Source: Wolbachia endosymbiont (group A) of Anomoia purmunda
GTDB taxonomy: Bacteria; Pseudomonadota; Alphaproteobacteria; Rickettsiales; Anaplasmataceae
Assembly: GCF_947251545.1 (NCBI RefSeq)
Contig: NZ_OX366362.1
Coordinates: forward strand, 1,364,001 to 1,428,000
Length of the DNA: 64,000 nt
Reading direction: 5' to 3'
Position 1 is the first letter of the stretch, and every line of letters starts with the position of its first letter. The position numbers were made by a program, and so were the translations under genes. Below the pieces are notes generated by a model. It saw only the letters and a list, made by a program, of their open reading frames with translations, was not told the origin of the DNA and did no database searches. Below are positions 1 to 9,078 of this stretch, in pieces.

Positions 1-174
1 CTGGGCACTGGGATGACAAGAAGAGGACACTGCCGTCATAAAGGAACCAGTGTCAGCTACTTGGGTGATACCTTTTTCTACTTAGTTTGGGTTATGCAAG
101 AAGTCTAATAACATTTATTGCTATTTTACCCTGTATCACTTATACTATAAAGTAGAACATTATAGGTTTTAGCA

Positions 175-1407
175 ATGGTTAAGGAAGTTGAAGAATTAAT
201 AAAAATTGTTGGTAAGGGCAACTTATTAGAGACTTTGTTTATTTTTTTAGGTGGCTTTCAACATGCTGACTTAGATCGTTTTATGGATCACAGGAATCAC
301 ATAGGTCTGTCTGCATTCATACAGAAGCAAGATGAACAATTAGATTACTATTTTAACTTAAAATTTAGTCTACAAGGGCTGTTTTTAATTTATGCTCTAG
401 CTTATCGAATTCTAAGTGAAAACAATAATCTGAATACTAAAGATATCATAGATGAAATATATAAAGTTATTAAGGAGTCTAAGTTAGGTAAAGATATAAA
501 TGAAGTAGTAGATGGAAAAAAATTAGATTTACTTAACATCTTAGCAAATCCAAAGAGAGAACCAATATTTAAAACAGAAGAAGATTTTGAAAATAAAGTA
601 CTTACTGACGTTAAAAAATTATTAAATGAAAAATCTGATAGAAAATTTTCTTTTAATAAATTTGTTATCGGCTGTTACTATTCTATTCATCAAGATATAA
701 AAGTAGATAAAGATGTGGCTTTATTGTTTTCTCTATTATCTTCTTTTAGCGGTAGTTATAAAGAACCTTTGTCATCTGACAAAATAGTAAAAAGAGAAGT
801 ACTAGAGCTAGATAAGAGCCAGTTAATAGCATTATTAGCTAAAATGTTAACATGTATCGATTTATCAAGTGAGAATAGATCTACTAAATATACGCTGAAT
901 CTCGAAAAGATAGGTAGCCTAAACAGAACATTTAATACGTTGGCAGATCAAAATAATCAAGATTTTCCAACCTTTAAAAGCATTGGATCAACCTTGAAGC
1001 AATTGCTAAAAAACCAGAGTAGTGATGAATTTGAACAATTAGTAACGAGCCCTGATAATATATACTACTCAGTGCCGCAAGAAGAGAATGAATGTAGGCC
1101 AAATCTTATCATCAGCAAGAAAAAAGAAAAAGACCATAAAAACATAATCTGTAAACTTATTTTAGGTATATTTGTATTGTCTATTGGGTTATATGTTGCT
1201 GATTATTTCCTTATGGAGCAAAAATTGTTCAACTCAATAAAAAATGTTTTGCCACAAGACAACCTTACTAACCTGATAGTTGCTACAGTGCTTACTATCG
1301 TAATAGTATATGCCTTATTTCAGTTATTGAAATCACCACAGGAACCACCACTTTCAACAGTCAATGAGACGACGAATGAAAACTTAGAACCGCTCCGTAC
1401 AAAATAA
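175..1407 (+). CDS. Hypothetical protein with C-terminal membrane hairpin
   Basis: I do not recognise this 410-residue protein. About the first 320 residues are soluble, helical and charged, with no signal peptide. Two hydrophobic segments follow near residues 325-347 and 363-382, joined by a short polar loop, so the C-terminus probably anchors a cytoplasmic domain in the inner membrane. The tail is short and polar. The ATG at 175 is the first in frame. The gene lies 75 bp upstream of ppa on the same strand. Wolbachia has many lineage-restricted proteins of this layout, so a host-interaction role is possible but unsupported by any motif. Confidence 0.75.
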   Translation: MVKEVEELIKIVGKGNLLETLFIFLGGFQHADLDRFMDHRNHIGLSAFIQKQDEQLDYYFNLKFSLQGLFLIYALAYRILSENNNLNTKDIIDEIYKVIKESKLGKDINEVVDGKKLDLLNILANPKREPIFKTEEDFENKVLTDVKKLLNEKSDRKFSFNKFVIGCYYSIHQDIKVDKDVALLFSLLSSFSGSYKEPLSSDKIVKREVLELDKSQLIALLAKMLTCIDLSSENRSTKYTLNLEKIGSLNRTFNTLADQNNQDFPTFKSIGSTLKQLLKNQSSDEFEQLVTSPDNIYYSVPQEENECRPNLIISKKKEKDHKNIICKLILGIFVLSIGLYVADYFLMEQKLFNSIKNVLPQDNLTNLIVATVLTIVIVYALFQLLKSPQEPPLSTVNETTNENLEPLRTK

Positions 1408-1482
1408 GCTTAGAACTACATAAATGTAGCAACTTAAAAGCACATATTGTATAATGCTTATTCTTAAGTTAAGAGGTAATTT

Positions 1483-1989
1483 ATGGATTTAAGTAAAATA
1501 ACAGCGGGACCAAATGCGGTTAATGTGGTAATTGAAATAAGTGCAAATGCTGAGCCTGTAAAGTATGAATTTAATAAAGAGCTTAGGTTGTTACAAGTTG
1601 ACAGATTTTTATCTACCTCAATGACTTATCCTTGCAATTATGGGTTTATACCAAATACCTGTGCAGGTGATGGTGATCCTGTGGATGTTTTGGTGCTAAC
1701 TCAATTTCCCTTAGCATCTAGTGTTTTGATATCGGTGCGTCCAATAGGCGTATTACTCACTAAAGATGAAAAAGGAGAAGATGAGAAAATATTAGCAGTG
1801 CCTGTTTCCAGTGTTGATAGCTATTATGACAATATAAAGGACTATTCTGACTTATCTAAAAACCTACTAGATAAAATTGCTCATTTCTTTTCTCATTATA
1901 AAGATCTAGAAAAGGGAAAAACGGTAACAGTTGGAGAATGGGTTGGTATAGAAGAAGCAAAGAAAATCATTGAAAAAAGCAGAAATTAG
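1483..1989 (+). CDS. ppa: Inorganic pyrophosphatase
   Basis: This is a family I soluble pyrophosphatase, which hydrolyses PPi to two phosphates in the cytoplasm and so drives biosynthetic reactions forward. The 168 residues match the usual bacterial length of about 170. The substrate-site stretch MTYPCNYGFIPNT is visible near residue 46, and the family signature DGDPVDVLVLT, carrying the metal-binding aspartates, near residue 64. A further conserved acidic stretch with SVDSYYDNIKDYSDL lies near residue 110. A purine-rich AAGAGG lies about 8 bp upstream of the ATG and supports the start. The gene stands alone; a repeat element follows downstream. Confidence 0.95.
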   Translation: MDLSKITAGPNAVNVVIEISANAEPVKYEFNKELRLLQVDRFLSTSMTYPCNYGFIPNTCAGDGDPVDVLVLTQFPLASSVLISVRPIGVLLTKDEKGEDEKILAVPVSSVDSYYDNIKDYSDLSKNLLDKIAHFFSHYKDLEKGKTVTVGEWVGIEEAKKIIEKSRN

Positions 1990-2058
1990 TTTGCATTGAT
2001 TTAGCCTGGAATTACAGTTATTCGGGAAAATGTTGTTGTTTTTAATGGGTAAATATTG

Positions 2059-2322
2059 GTATCCGTTCAGGATAGCGGCAAGGTAGTATAACCATAGAGT
2101 AAAAGTGAGTTTACAACAAATGGTGTCATCCCAGTGCTTGACACTGGGATCCAGTCCTTTCGCACAGTTCCATCAAAAACGTTGTAAAGGATTAACCGCT
2201 TTCGTGTTTACCAACTTAGTGCCCAATCTGGATCCCAGTGTCAAGCACTGGGATGACAAGAAAGGGAGCACTGGAATTTTTGTTTCAGTATTTGTACATT
2301 AGCCATGCATCTGAACAGATAC
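2059..2322. repeat. 264-bp MITE-like element containing palindromic repeats
   Basis: The segment is bounded by imperfect inverted ends, gtatccgttcag at 2059 and ctgaacagatac at 2311. Inside lie two oppositely oriented copies of a palindromic unit (gtcatcccagtgcttgacac type) at about 2123-2154 and 2228-2260. A second element with the same ends and inner layout lies at 21327-21686. Short open frames across it are by-products of the repeat. Confidence 0.75.
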
Positions 2323-2402
2323 AAATATTGCAATTAAAAGCATTAGACAGGCGGTAGAGGTCTTGGTATTATATAATCTTTAGATGATAAATTTCTAAAT
2401 TT

Positions 2403-2493
2403 GGAAGGGTGGCCGAGCGGCTGAAGGCGGCGGTTTGCTAAACCGTTATACGATTGAAAAGTTGTATCGAGGGTTCGAATCCCTCTCCTTCCG
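2403..2493 (+). tRNA. tRNA-Ser (anticodon GCU)
   Basis: A 91-nt class II tRNA with a long variable arm, as expected for serine. The acceptor stem GGAAGGG pairs with TCCTTCC before discriminator G. The anticodon stem-loop CGGTTTGCTAAACCG displays anticodon GCT, reading AGC/AGU codons. The T arm GAGGGTTCGAATCCCTC is canonical. CCA is not encoded. Confidence 0.96.
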
Positions 2494-2660
2494 TATACTG
2501 TTTTAGCACGGTCTAAATTCGCTATGTTGGCATGTTTTTAGCCTGTTTACCTGATCTTGTTGCAATGGTTTTTATTTCCGTCTTTAACTATTAAAAAGTT
2601 GGCTAGCGTTGACTCAGTATTTATTATAGAATTAGTTATTAACTAAACAACTTTACTTGT

Positions 2661-3806
2661 ATGTATAAAATACTAATCTTATTGTTGATAGTGTTGCCAC
2701 TTAGGTTGCTTGCAACCGAGATTGAAATTATTGCGGATGTAAATGGCGAGCCAATTTCAAATTTAGATATCGAAAAACGCATCAACTTTATAAATTCATT
2801 GTTTGGCACTCAAAGTGTTAATCAAAAAGAAGCAAGGCCTCAAGTTCTTAGGGAACTAATAGACGAAATTATCATTACCAATGAAGCGCAGAGGCTGAAT
2901 ATAAAATTGAGCAACGAGGAGTTAGATAATGCTGTCATGTTATTTTTAACCCAAAGTTTTAAACTTAAGGCTAATGAAGTTGATCAATACATAGAGAAGC
3001 ATAATATAGATCTTAGTATTTTAAGAAAACAAATAAAATGTCAGTTACTATGGAGCAAAATTATTGAAGTAAGAATTGTGCCATTTATTAATATAAGCGA
3101 TAAAGAAGTAGATGATGTAAAAAGGCAAACAGAAAAGCCGGATTATCTTATCACGTTCCAAGAGTTTATAATTCCTGATCAAAAAGACAAGGACGTTTAT
3201 GGTATAGCTGAAGATTTAGTAGAAAAATTACGTAATAGTAATAACCCAGAATCTCCAATAAAGATGCGTAAAGCAACAGTTAATTTAAGTCAGCTAAAAG
3301 GAAAACTCAAGAGCGTTTTAGAAGGATTAGAAACCAGCGACATAGGAGGTCCATTCAGTTTCAGTGAAGGTTACTCTGTTATAAAAGTAATAGATAAAGT
3401 ACAACTTAATCATACACTGCTGGAAAGCACTTTAAAATTAAAACAGATTGTGGTTGAAGGTTCAGAAAGTTTATTAGATAATCTCAAGGAGCAAAAAGTT
3501 AATTGTTTAAATTTTGATAAATTGGCAGATAATTTTAAGCTGCCAAACGCAAAAGAATTTGAAATAAAAATGCGAGATTTAAACCCTGATTTACAGATTT
3601 TATTTAGTAAAACAAGTGTGAATGAAATAGTAGAATTGAGAGAAAATGGCACTGCAAAGTTGATGATGTTGTGTGATATCAAGAGTAATGTAGCGGATAT
3701 AGAAGCAATTAAACAGCAGATGTACCAACAAAAGATTATGATACAAAGCAACCTGCTATTGGATAGTATGCGTAAAAATGCAGCTATCAGTTATCGGTAT
3801 AGTTGA
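2661..3806 (+). CDS. surA: SurA-like periplasmic chaperone / peptidyl-prolyl isomerase
   Basis: This 381-residue exported protein resembles SurA, which escorts outer-membrane proteins through the periplasm. Residues 1-18 form a signal peptide (short positive start, hydrophobic run, LLAT). The mature N-terminus carries the SurA_N pattern with ADVNGEPISNLDIEKRI, then RPQVLRELIDEIIITNEAQ. A parvulin-type region appears degenerate in the middle (residues ~165-245, containing GGPFSFSEGYSVIKV). It is somewhat shorter than enterobacterial SurA (~430 residues), which has two parvulin domains. Catalytic isomerase activity is uncertain; the chaperone role is inferred from the N-terminal domain. Confidence 0.85.
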   Translation: MYKILILLLIVLPLRLLATEIEIIADVNGEPISNLDIEKRINFINSLFGTQSVNQKEARPQVLRELIDEIIITNEAQRLNIKLSNEELDNAVMLFLTQSFKLKANEVDQYIEKHNIDLSILRKQIKCQLLWSKIIEVRIVPFINISDKEVDDVKRQTEKPDYLITFQEFIIPDQKDKDVYGIAEDLVEKLRNSNNPESPIKMRKATVNLSQLKGKLKSVLEGLETSDIGGPFSFSEGYSVIKVIDKVQLNHTLLESTLKLKQIVVEGSESLLDNLKEQKVNCLNFDKLADNFKLPNAKEFEIKMRDLNPDLQILFSKTSVNEIVELRENGTAKLMMLCDIKSNVADIEAIKQQMYQQKIMIQSNLLLDSMRKNAAISYRYS

Positions 3807-3901
3807 AGTCAGAGAGTGTCCTTGTCTCTGTCTTTGTGTGCGAAAATTACTTTATTCTATAAAATTTCAAAAAATTTGAACAAATGTAGTTAAAGTAGCA
3901 C

Positions 3902-4522
3902 ATGAAGAATATAATGCTAATTGGTGGTGGAGTTGGAAATGCAGTGTTATTTTCGATAGGGAAGGCATGTCTTGAAAATAATAACAAGGTTTTGTACTTT
4001 GCTGGCTATAAGAAGTTAAGTGATGTATTTAAACGAGCACTGATAGAGCGTGCATCAAATGCAGTAGTTTGGGCATGTGAAGAAGGATTGATAGAAACAA
4101 GCAGAGATCAAGATAAATCCTTTCATGGTAATATAGTTGATGCAATAGTCTCTTATCAACAAGGAAGATTAGGTATTAATTTGAACGTTATAGATAAAAT
4201 TATCACTATTGGTTCTGACAAAATGATGAAAGCTGTGAATGAAGCTAGAAAAACAATTTTAAAGCCATATCTGAAATCAGGCCACATAGCAATATCATCA
4301 GTTAATTCTCCTATGCAGTGTATGATGAAAGAAATCTGCGCTCAGTGTGTGCAGCAACATATAAATGCGAAAACAGGAGAAAGGAGTTTTGTTTATAGTT
4401 GCAGTAATCAAGACCAGGATATGGAGTGTGTTGACTTTGATTTTTTAAGTGAGCGCTTGAAGCAAAATAGTTTACAAGAAAAACTTACTGCGAAATGGAT
4501 AGATCATGTTCAAAGATATTAA
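3902..4522 (+). CDS. NAD(P)-binding oxidoreductase with Cys cluster (PyrK/ferredoxin-NADP reductase-like, lacks FAD barrel)
   Basis: The first residues MKNIMLIGGGVGNAVLFSIG form a dinucleotide-binding glycine-rich turn like that of the NAD domain in dihydroorotate dehydrogenase electron-transfer subunits. The C-terminal half has clustered cysteines (MQCMMKEICAQCVQ near residues 138-151, then further Cys near 167 and 176), resembling the 2Fe-2S-binding tail of that family. At 206 residues it is shorter than the usual ~260-280 because the N-terminal FAD-binding barrel is absent. It may need a partner flavoprotein. The last 17 bases overlap the next gene, so the two are probably co-transcribed. 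The substrate is unknown. Confidence 0.7.
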   Translation: MKNIMLIGGGVGNAVLFSIGKACLENNNKVLYFAGYKKLSDVFKRALIERASNAVVWACEEGLIETSRDQDKSFHGNIVDAIVSYQQGRLGINLNVIDKIITIGSDKMMKAVNEARKTILKPYLKSGHIAISSVNSPMQCMMKEICAQCVQQHINAKTGERSFVYSCSNQDQDMECVDFDFLSERLKQNSLQEKLTAKWIDHVQRY

Positions 4523-5057
4523 ACAGCACAAAAAGGAAATAAGAGAGCAATATAGAACTATAAGAAAAGATATTGATGAAAGTTATTCCAGTTATGCGGC
4601 AAATTCTCTTATTAATCTCTTTAATCAGAACTTAAGCTACGTTAAAGGCAAAACAATAGCAGCTTACATTCCAATGGATGGGGAAATAGATGTTGTGCCT
4701 TTGATGCATAGTTTACTCGATTTAGATTATAAAGTAGCAATTCCTAATAAAAATAAGTTACTAAAATTTGAGGAATGGAACGAAACAAATGAAGATGTAA
4801 TTCCCGACACAATCATTACTCCTGTTATTGCTTTTGATGATCATTTTAATAGATTAGGTTTTGGCGGTGGTTGGTATGATACAATGATAAAAAAATTACG
4901 GCCGCTTGGAAAAATATTTATAGGTGTAGCCTATGAGAAACAATATTGTAAAGATTTACCTGTAGAAAAACATGATCAAAAATTGGATATTATAATCACT
5001 GAGATGTGTGTTAGATGTGGAGGTGGATTGCTCAAAAAAGTGGATAAAAAGGAGTAG
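4506..5057 (+). CDS. 5-formyltetrahydrofolate cyclo-ligase
   Basis: The 183-residue protein matches the MTHFS/YgfA family, which uses ATP to convert 5-formyl-THF into 5,10-methenyl-THF in folate metabolism. The N-terminal helix with KKEIREQYRTIRKDI gives the basic nucleotide-binding residues. The strand KTIAAYIPMDGEIDV carries the typical active-site E. The C-terminal RLGFGGGWYDTMI corresponds to the glycine-rich G-x-GGGYYD signature, with W replacing the first Y. The start codon lies inside the preceding gene (17-bp overlap), which suggests translational coupling. Confidence 0.9.
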   Translation: MFKDIKQHKKEIREQYRTIRKDIDESYSSYAANSLINLFNQNLSYVKGKTIAAYIPMDGEIDVVPLMHSLLDLDYKVAIPNKNKLLKFEEWNETNEDVIPDTIITPVIAFDDHFNRLGFGGGWYDTMIKKLRPLGKIFIGVAYEKQYCKDLPVEKHDQKLDIIITEMCVRCGGGLLKKVDKKE

Positions 5058-5110
5058 CGTAATCCCACTTTCTAATAGTAATTTTTGCGTCAAAACGCTC
5101 CTCAAATGCA

Positions 5111-5959
5111 TCAAAAACTTTGTCCTTTGGTTCCTTCTTCACTTACTCGTTCAGCACTTGAACTATCTAATTTAGGACTTGGCTTCATTTCTTTAACTTT
5201 ATCATCAACTATTTTTTCCACTTTCTCTATTTTATTATTACCACTGGCCATAATTGCAGGTAGAAAATCTTTCATCAAATCTAGCAATTTCTGCATATCA
5301 TCCTCTTCATGAGTACTATTACCTTTTTCCACAAGCTTTTGCATTCTTGAAAAATTTTTGATGGTCCCATCCTCTATTAACTCTTGTATAGCAGATCGCT
5401 TCCCTTCGTCTTGAAGCATTTTTATGATCCTTATTTTATTCTGGGCCTCTTTTGATTTTTCATCGTCTGTAGGGTATACCATATCGTGAATGAACTTTTT
5501 CTCTAATCTAGAGAAGTTAGTCTTTTCCCAAGTCAATTCATCGATCACATCTTTCACAAAACTTTTCACTGCTTTTCCGCATTCAATTGCACCCTCTTTT
5601 ACTTTACCAATACTTTTATCTGCGTTTTCTTTTATTTCATCTCTATGCTGATATATGGCATAACCAATAGCAGCTATAGCCGCTATTGCTAAAAGCCCTA
5701 ACAATGCTATTCCACCACCCACAAATGTGCCAGCCACTCCCCCTATTGCTAATGTACCTACTAATGCACCCGTCAATGTTGTAAATGCTGCTACACTTAT
5801 AACTCCTTGAACTAACAACCGATTACCTAAAGCTTCAAGCTTTTCCTCCATCACTAGATTTTTACCAACTTGCTCAGCTAATTTTTTGAATTTCTCTTCT
5901 TCTGATAATTTTTTTGACATAATTGTCAAAAATTCAGCACTTTTATTGCCATTTAACAA
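5111..5959 (-). CDS. Hypothetical membrane protein, 5' end disrupted next to an IS element
   Basis: A Wolbachia-type hypothetical protein. A charged start is followed by a long glycine/alanine-rich hydrophobic region (about residues 55-105, probably two membrane helices), then an acidic/basic helical tail. The listed start is a TTG; an ATG 13 codons in (5920) is a plausible alternative. Upstream, the frame stays open as RRKKFLNQDENLKN back to about 6030. One extra base in a run of six A near 6026 would join it to another open stretch (GTGNSEYFAQGVLEI) reaching the IS border at 6104. I therefore infer a longer original protein, damaged by a frameshift and the IS-border event. Confidence 0.6.
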   Translation of the reverse strand: MLNGNKSAEFLTIMSKKLSEEEKFKKLAEQVGKNLVMEEKLEALGNRLLVQGVISVAAFTTLTGALVGTLAIGGVAGTFVGGGIALLGLLAIAAIAAIGYAIYQHRDEIKENADKSIGKVKEGAIECGKAVKSFVKDVIDELTWEKTNFSRLEKKFIHDMVYPTDDEKSKEAQNKIRIIKMLQDEGKRSAIQELIEDGTIKNFSRMQKLVEKGNSTHEEDDMQKLLDLMKDFLPAIMASGNNKIEKVEKIVDDKVKEMKPSPKLDSSSAERVSEEGTKGQSF

Positions 5960-6005
5960 GTCGATTACGTCTACCTCGTTAGCTAAATTTAGATTTTTTA
6001 GGTTT

Positions 6006-7325
6006 TCATCTTGATTCAGAAATTTTTTCCTTCTGCTTGCAAGGCTTCACTTCCCTGAATGATTTCAAGCACACCTTGAGCAAAGTACTCACTGTTACCA
6101 GTACCATACGCGTCAAGTTAAGGAAAAGGGTAAGAAAATTCAATGAACTTAAGGTGGATACTCTAGTTTTTCTATATCTATCTTTCACAGAAAATTGTGA
6201 CCAGTCTGTGGTAAGTTTTTTCAGGAAAATTCTCAAATTATTAATTTTACTGCTTAACGCTAAAAACAACTCCCTAATCCTTCTTTTTAATTCAATGAAT
6301 GCCTTTGTTAAACTCAGCTCTGTATTCTCTTTCAGTTTTATACAACCAACTATTCCATGAAATATAAGAATTGCGCACAATTTAGCGTATAGTTCACATA
6401 ATACTCTGTATGGTTTTCCTTTAAGTTCGTCAAGCCTGATGTGACTCTTATACAATTTAAATAATAATTCAATCTGCCATCTTACCCTGTAAACTGTTAA
6501 TACTTGTTCAGCGCTGATTTTACTCTCTGGAACGTTAGTTATGAATATCGACCAATCCAGCAATTTTTGATTCTTTTGAGAAGATGTATATCCATGTGAT
6601 TTTGCTAACTTATTAGCCCTTCTTCTAATTATAGACTGTTCTTCAGTTAATTTTTGACATATAATTCTCACTTTAATTTTTACTTCTTTTCCTAATAGCA
6701 CTTCCATCTCTAGAAGGGATTGACCTTCTAAACATTCCAACAACTCTATTTTTTGATTTGTTTCTATATCATATATATTGGTATCAGACTTATAACGACT
6801 AACAAAATATGCACCTGCTTCATCAATCTGTTTAAAAGAACTAGGCACAAAGTAGCACAAATCAAATATTAGCAAATCATTGGCTGATAAACCGTTCAGA
6901 TAATCCCTATAACCTTGATCCGACCTTATTCCTTCTATTAAATTTAACTTATCTAGCGCTTGGTTCAGGTAATCAAAGACTAACTGCAGCTTTATTCCTG
7001 ATTTGGTATTACTCTCACAATCTCTATAGCTACTCCCATATCCTTTGTACATATCTTCCATGCTACTGGGCAGGCTAATATAATCCAAACCCTGTTTTGT
7101 AATTTCTATCGAGTCTTCATTTAGCAATTGGCACATTGTTTCTATGCTGCAATCACCAACTCCTATGTTACCAAAAACCATAGCTTTTATGAATGATGAG
7201 CCATTAAGTTTTCTCTTTCTTTTTATAAAACCTACTGCAATTGATATTTCGTCTGCTTTTTCATTAAAGAATTCATTGAGGTCTTTTGATAAGCAAGCTA
7301 TTCTGTCCATTGTAAGTTCTCTCAT
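6006..7325 (-). pseudogene. IS4-family DDE transposase, copy 1 (first catalytic Asp deleted, stop lost)
   Basis: The protein is near-identical to the transposases at 49142, 62483 and 26076. Like the one at 26076, it lacks 45 residues, running from FRFTEEAVEF to KLLDSS. The deleted LLDSS is where IS4 transposases carry the first D of the DDE triad. The remaining DLCYF (likely second D) and YRVRWQIELLFKLYK (exact Y-x2-R-x3-E-x6-K signature) are intact. The altered IS end removes the usual stop, so translation reads about 35 residues into flanking DNA and ends with KISESR. It is almost certainly inactive. Confidence 0.85.
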
Positions 7326-7411
7326 TCACATATCCAAGAAGAACTTATACCTTATTCTTTTCCTTCACTCTATCAATTTTACTTACACTTTTCCTTAACT
7401 TGACGCGTATG
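6105..7411 (-). mobile_element. IS4-family insertion sequence, copy 1 (internally deleted)
   Basis: A 1307-bp element bounded by catacgcgtcaagttaag and its reverse complement. It lacks 135 bp present in the full-length copies at 49129-50573 and 62398-63839. Its left terminus (ttaaggaaaagggt) differs from that of the other copies (ttaagaagcaagggt) and instead matches the opposite end of the element. No target-site duplication is visible: the flanks are cagtac and aacctt. Confidence 0.9.
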
Positions 7412-7540
7412 AACCTTTATACCTGCTTTTCTTACCAGCTCATCGTATTCTGCATCAGTGATTTCTGGTTTGTTTTTCCGATAGTATAGCTCGTTGTGGC
7501 GTTTTATTTCTTTTTGTAGTTCTATTGCATTTTCACTCAT
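7379..7540 (-). pseudogene. ligA: N-terminal fragment of NAD-dependent DNA ligase LigA, cut by IS copy 1
   Basis: From the ATG at 7540 the frame gives MSENAIELQKEIKRHNELYY and then KPEITDAEYDELVRKAGIKV. This is the hallmark start of bacterial LigA (domain Ia, with the YY and PxIxDAEYD residues that bind NMN). After 43 codons it enters the IS and stops at 7379. LigA is normally ~670-700 residues. The sequence across the IS is not ligase, so this is a remnant or rearranged 5' end. A complete ligA is expected elsewhere in the genome because the enzyme is essential. Confidence 0.7.
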
Positions 7541-7609
7541 AATGATTTACCTACACTATTGTTTCAGTATACAGTGTCAATTATGAATAAATTATTAACC
7601 ATTGTACAT

Positions 7610-7647
7610 GTATAGCTAGTATTTTATGAATAATCCACTAGCTATAC
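7610..7647. promoter_or_regulatory. 11-bp perfect inverted repeat upstream of the HTH regulator (candidate operator)
   Basis: The arms gtatagctagt (7610-7620) and actagctatac (7637-7647) are perfect inverted repeats with a 16-bp spacer, in the ~290-bp gap before the HTH gene. A similar but imperfect copy occurs at 10326-10366 within a larger duplicated stretch. Operator function is inferred from its position; a terminator is the alternative, but no T-run follows. Confidence 0.45.
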
Positions 7648-7835
7648 TACTACTTTTGTATTGATATTTAAATAGAAAAAGAAAAATATTTAATTAGTAG
7701 AGATTTTTGCTCGCTTCTAGCCTTAGCTACATTGTGAGATATCAATTTCCCGAAGTTTATGCCTATTGTTTTGGCAGAAGTAGTAAAACTTTAATCAAAC
7801 TCAATAATACTGTATTATATGTTTGTTCTGCAATT

Positions 7836-8582
7836 ATGCAAAAAATGACCACTACCAGAGAGAGAATTGCTATCGACTCTTTAAGCTATCAAGTAGTTCA
7901 AGAGATAAAAAAGTTGAGGTTATTTAGGAGATGGTCTCAAGCGAAGCTAGCAAGGGAAAGCGGTATATCAACGTCACAAATACAAAGATATGAACAAAGG
8001 ATAGATGCTATTTCACCTGAAAACGCAGAAAAGATGCTAAAAGCATTATCGGCTAGCTTTAAAGACATATTTCCTAAGTTAACAGGTTATGTTAGCCATA
8101 AGGAAGAGAAGATGATGAATATACTGCAAAATTTAAAAAAAATTAAGGACCAAGAATTTCGCAGTACATTTTGTGTACTAGTCAAACTTTTGTCAGGGAA
8201 AATTCAAATTGGCAAGAGTGTAATAGATACTAAGTCTATAAAGTACAAAATTGGACAAGCGGCAAAAGATTGGAGGTTCGTAAGAGGATGTACTCAGTTG
8301 GAGTTAGCGAATAAAATCGGATTGTCACAACAGCAAATACACAGATATGAACAAGGTGTAGATTGCATGTCATTTAAAAAGCTATCTGAAGCAGAAAAAG
8401 CGTTAGTAAATGCTAGAGTTTTACTCTGTGAACCAACGGAAGAAAATTATTACGAAGATGAAGATAGTGAAGGAGAAACGAAGATATTAAACATAATGAA
8501 AGAATGTCAAAAAATTGAAGATCAAAGATTACAGGATTTATTGAGTTTGTTTTTATCAGAGGTTGTAAAGATTAACGAATAA
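7836..8582 (+). CDS. Transcriptional regulator with two XRE/Cro-type HTH domains
   Basis: The protein has two lambda-repressor-like HTH domains. The first is at about residues 20-70 (RRWSQAKLARESGISTSQI then QRYEQ), the second at about 145-195 (CTQLELANKIGLSQQQIH then RYEQG). Tandem double-HTH proteins of about 250-300 residues are typical of WO prophages in Wolbachia. I prefer the ATG at 7836 (or 7845) over the upstream TTG at 7707, because the extra 43 residues show no domain and span a repeated intergenic stretch. It presumably controls phage or accessory genes; the nearby palindrome at 7610 is a possible target. Confidence 0.85.
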   Translation: MQKMTTTRERIAIDSLSYQVVQEIKKLRLFRRWSQAKLARESGISTSQIQRYEQRIDAISPENAEKMLKALSASFKDIFPKLTGYVSHKEEKMMNILQNLKKIKDQEFRSTFCVLVKLLSGKIQIGKSVIDTKSIKYKIGQAAKDWRFVRGCTQLELANKIGLSQQQIHRYEQGVDCMSFKKLSEAEKALVNARVLLCEPTEENYYEDEDSEGETKILNIMKECQKIEDQRLQDLLSLFLSEVVKINE

Positions 8583-8669
8583 AATTTTATTTAGATGCCT
8601 TTATAAACATTCGTATGTAATATTTTTTTTACACATAGTTTTTAAATTTAAGTAGCTAAGGGACTGAAA

Positions 8670-9074
8670 GTGAGAAAACTACGAAAAATAATAAGAGCGA
8701 TAAAAGGTGTATCTATAGCCAGATTCAGCGATACGTTATTTTGTGAACCCGAATTGTATAAAGCTGTTTCAAGTAAAGATTTAGATAAAATAAAGTCATT
8801 AATAGAAAGTGGTGTTGATCTTAACGAATGCAGCAGTAATGGCAACACACCCCTGCACAAAGCTATAATGTTGGAAAATATACCTACTATAAGATTATTA
8901 ATAATTAATCGTGCGCAGCTGTTTATAAAGAATAAAAAGGGTGAAACAGCATATGACCTGTCTAAAAACAAAACTTCAGTGCAGGAGCTATTTACCAGCG
9001 AAAGAGCAGTTGAACTACAAGTCGCTACGCAGGGGTTGAAACATCACATGGATTCCCGATATGAACGCATGTAA
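8670..9074 (+). CDS. Short ankyrin-repeat protein
   Basis: A 134-residue protein. A basic N-terminus (~35 residues) is followed by roughly two ankyrin repeats: ELYKAVSSKDLDKIKSLIES, then GNTPLHKAIMLENIPTIRLL. The tail KKGETAYDLSKNKTSVQEL is a capping repeat. The GTG at 8670 has an AAGGGA ribosome-binding site about 8 bp upstream. Ankyrin repeats mediate protein-protein contacts and are common in Wolbachia, often beside WO prophage genes. It may be a full small gene or a truncated larger one. It is convergent with the next gene, with 4 bp between them. Confidence 0.8.
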   Translation: MRKLRKIIRAIKGVSIARFSDTLFCEPELYKAVSSKDLDKIKSLIESGVDLNECSSNGNTPLHKAIMLENIPTIRLLIINRAQLFIKNKKGETAYDLSKNKTSVQELFTSERAVELQVATQGLKHHMDSRYERM

Positions 9075-9078
9075 CAGT

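Noticed and set aside
1..40. Palindrome-like start of the window
   Set aside because: It is the truncated end of a repeat unit; too incomplete to call an element.
2105..2302. 65-residue open frame
   Set aside because: It lies wholly in the MITE-like repeat element; sequence is repeat-derived and has no ribosome-binding site.
6037..6360. Plus-strand frame of 107 residues repeated at 27044, 49179 and 63583
   Set aside because: It is the antisense shadow of the IS4 transposase, present in every copy.
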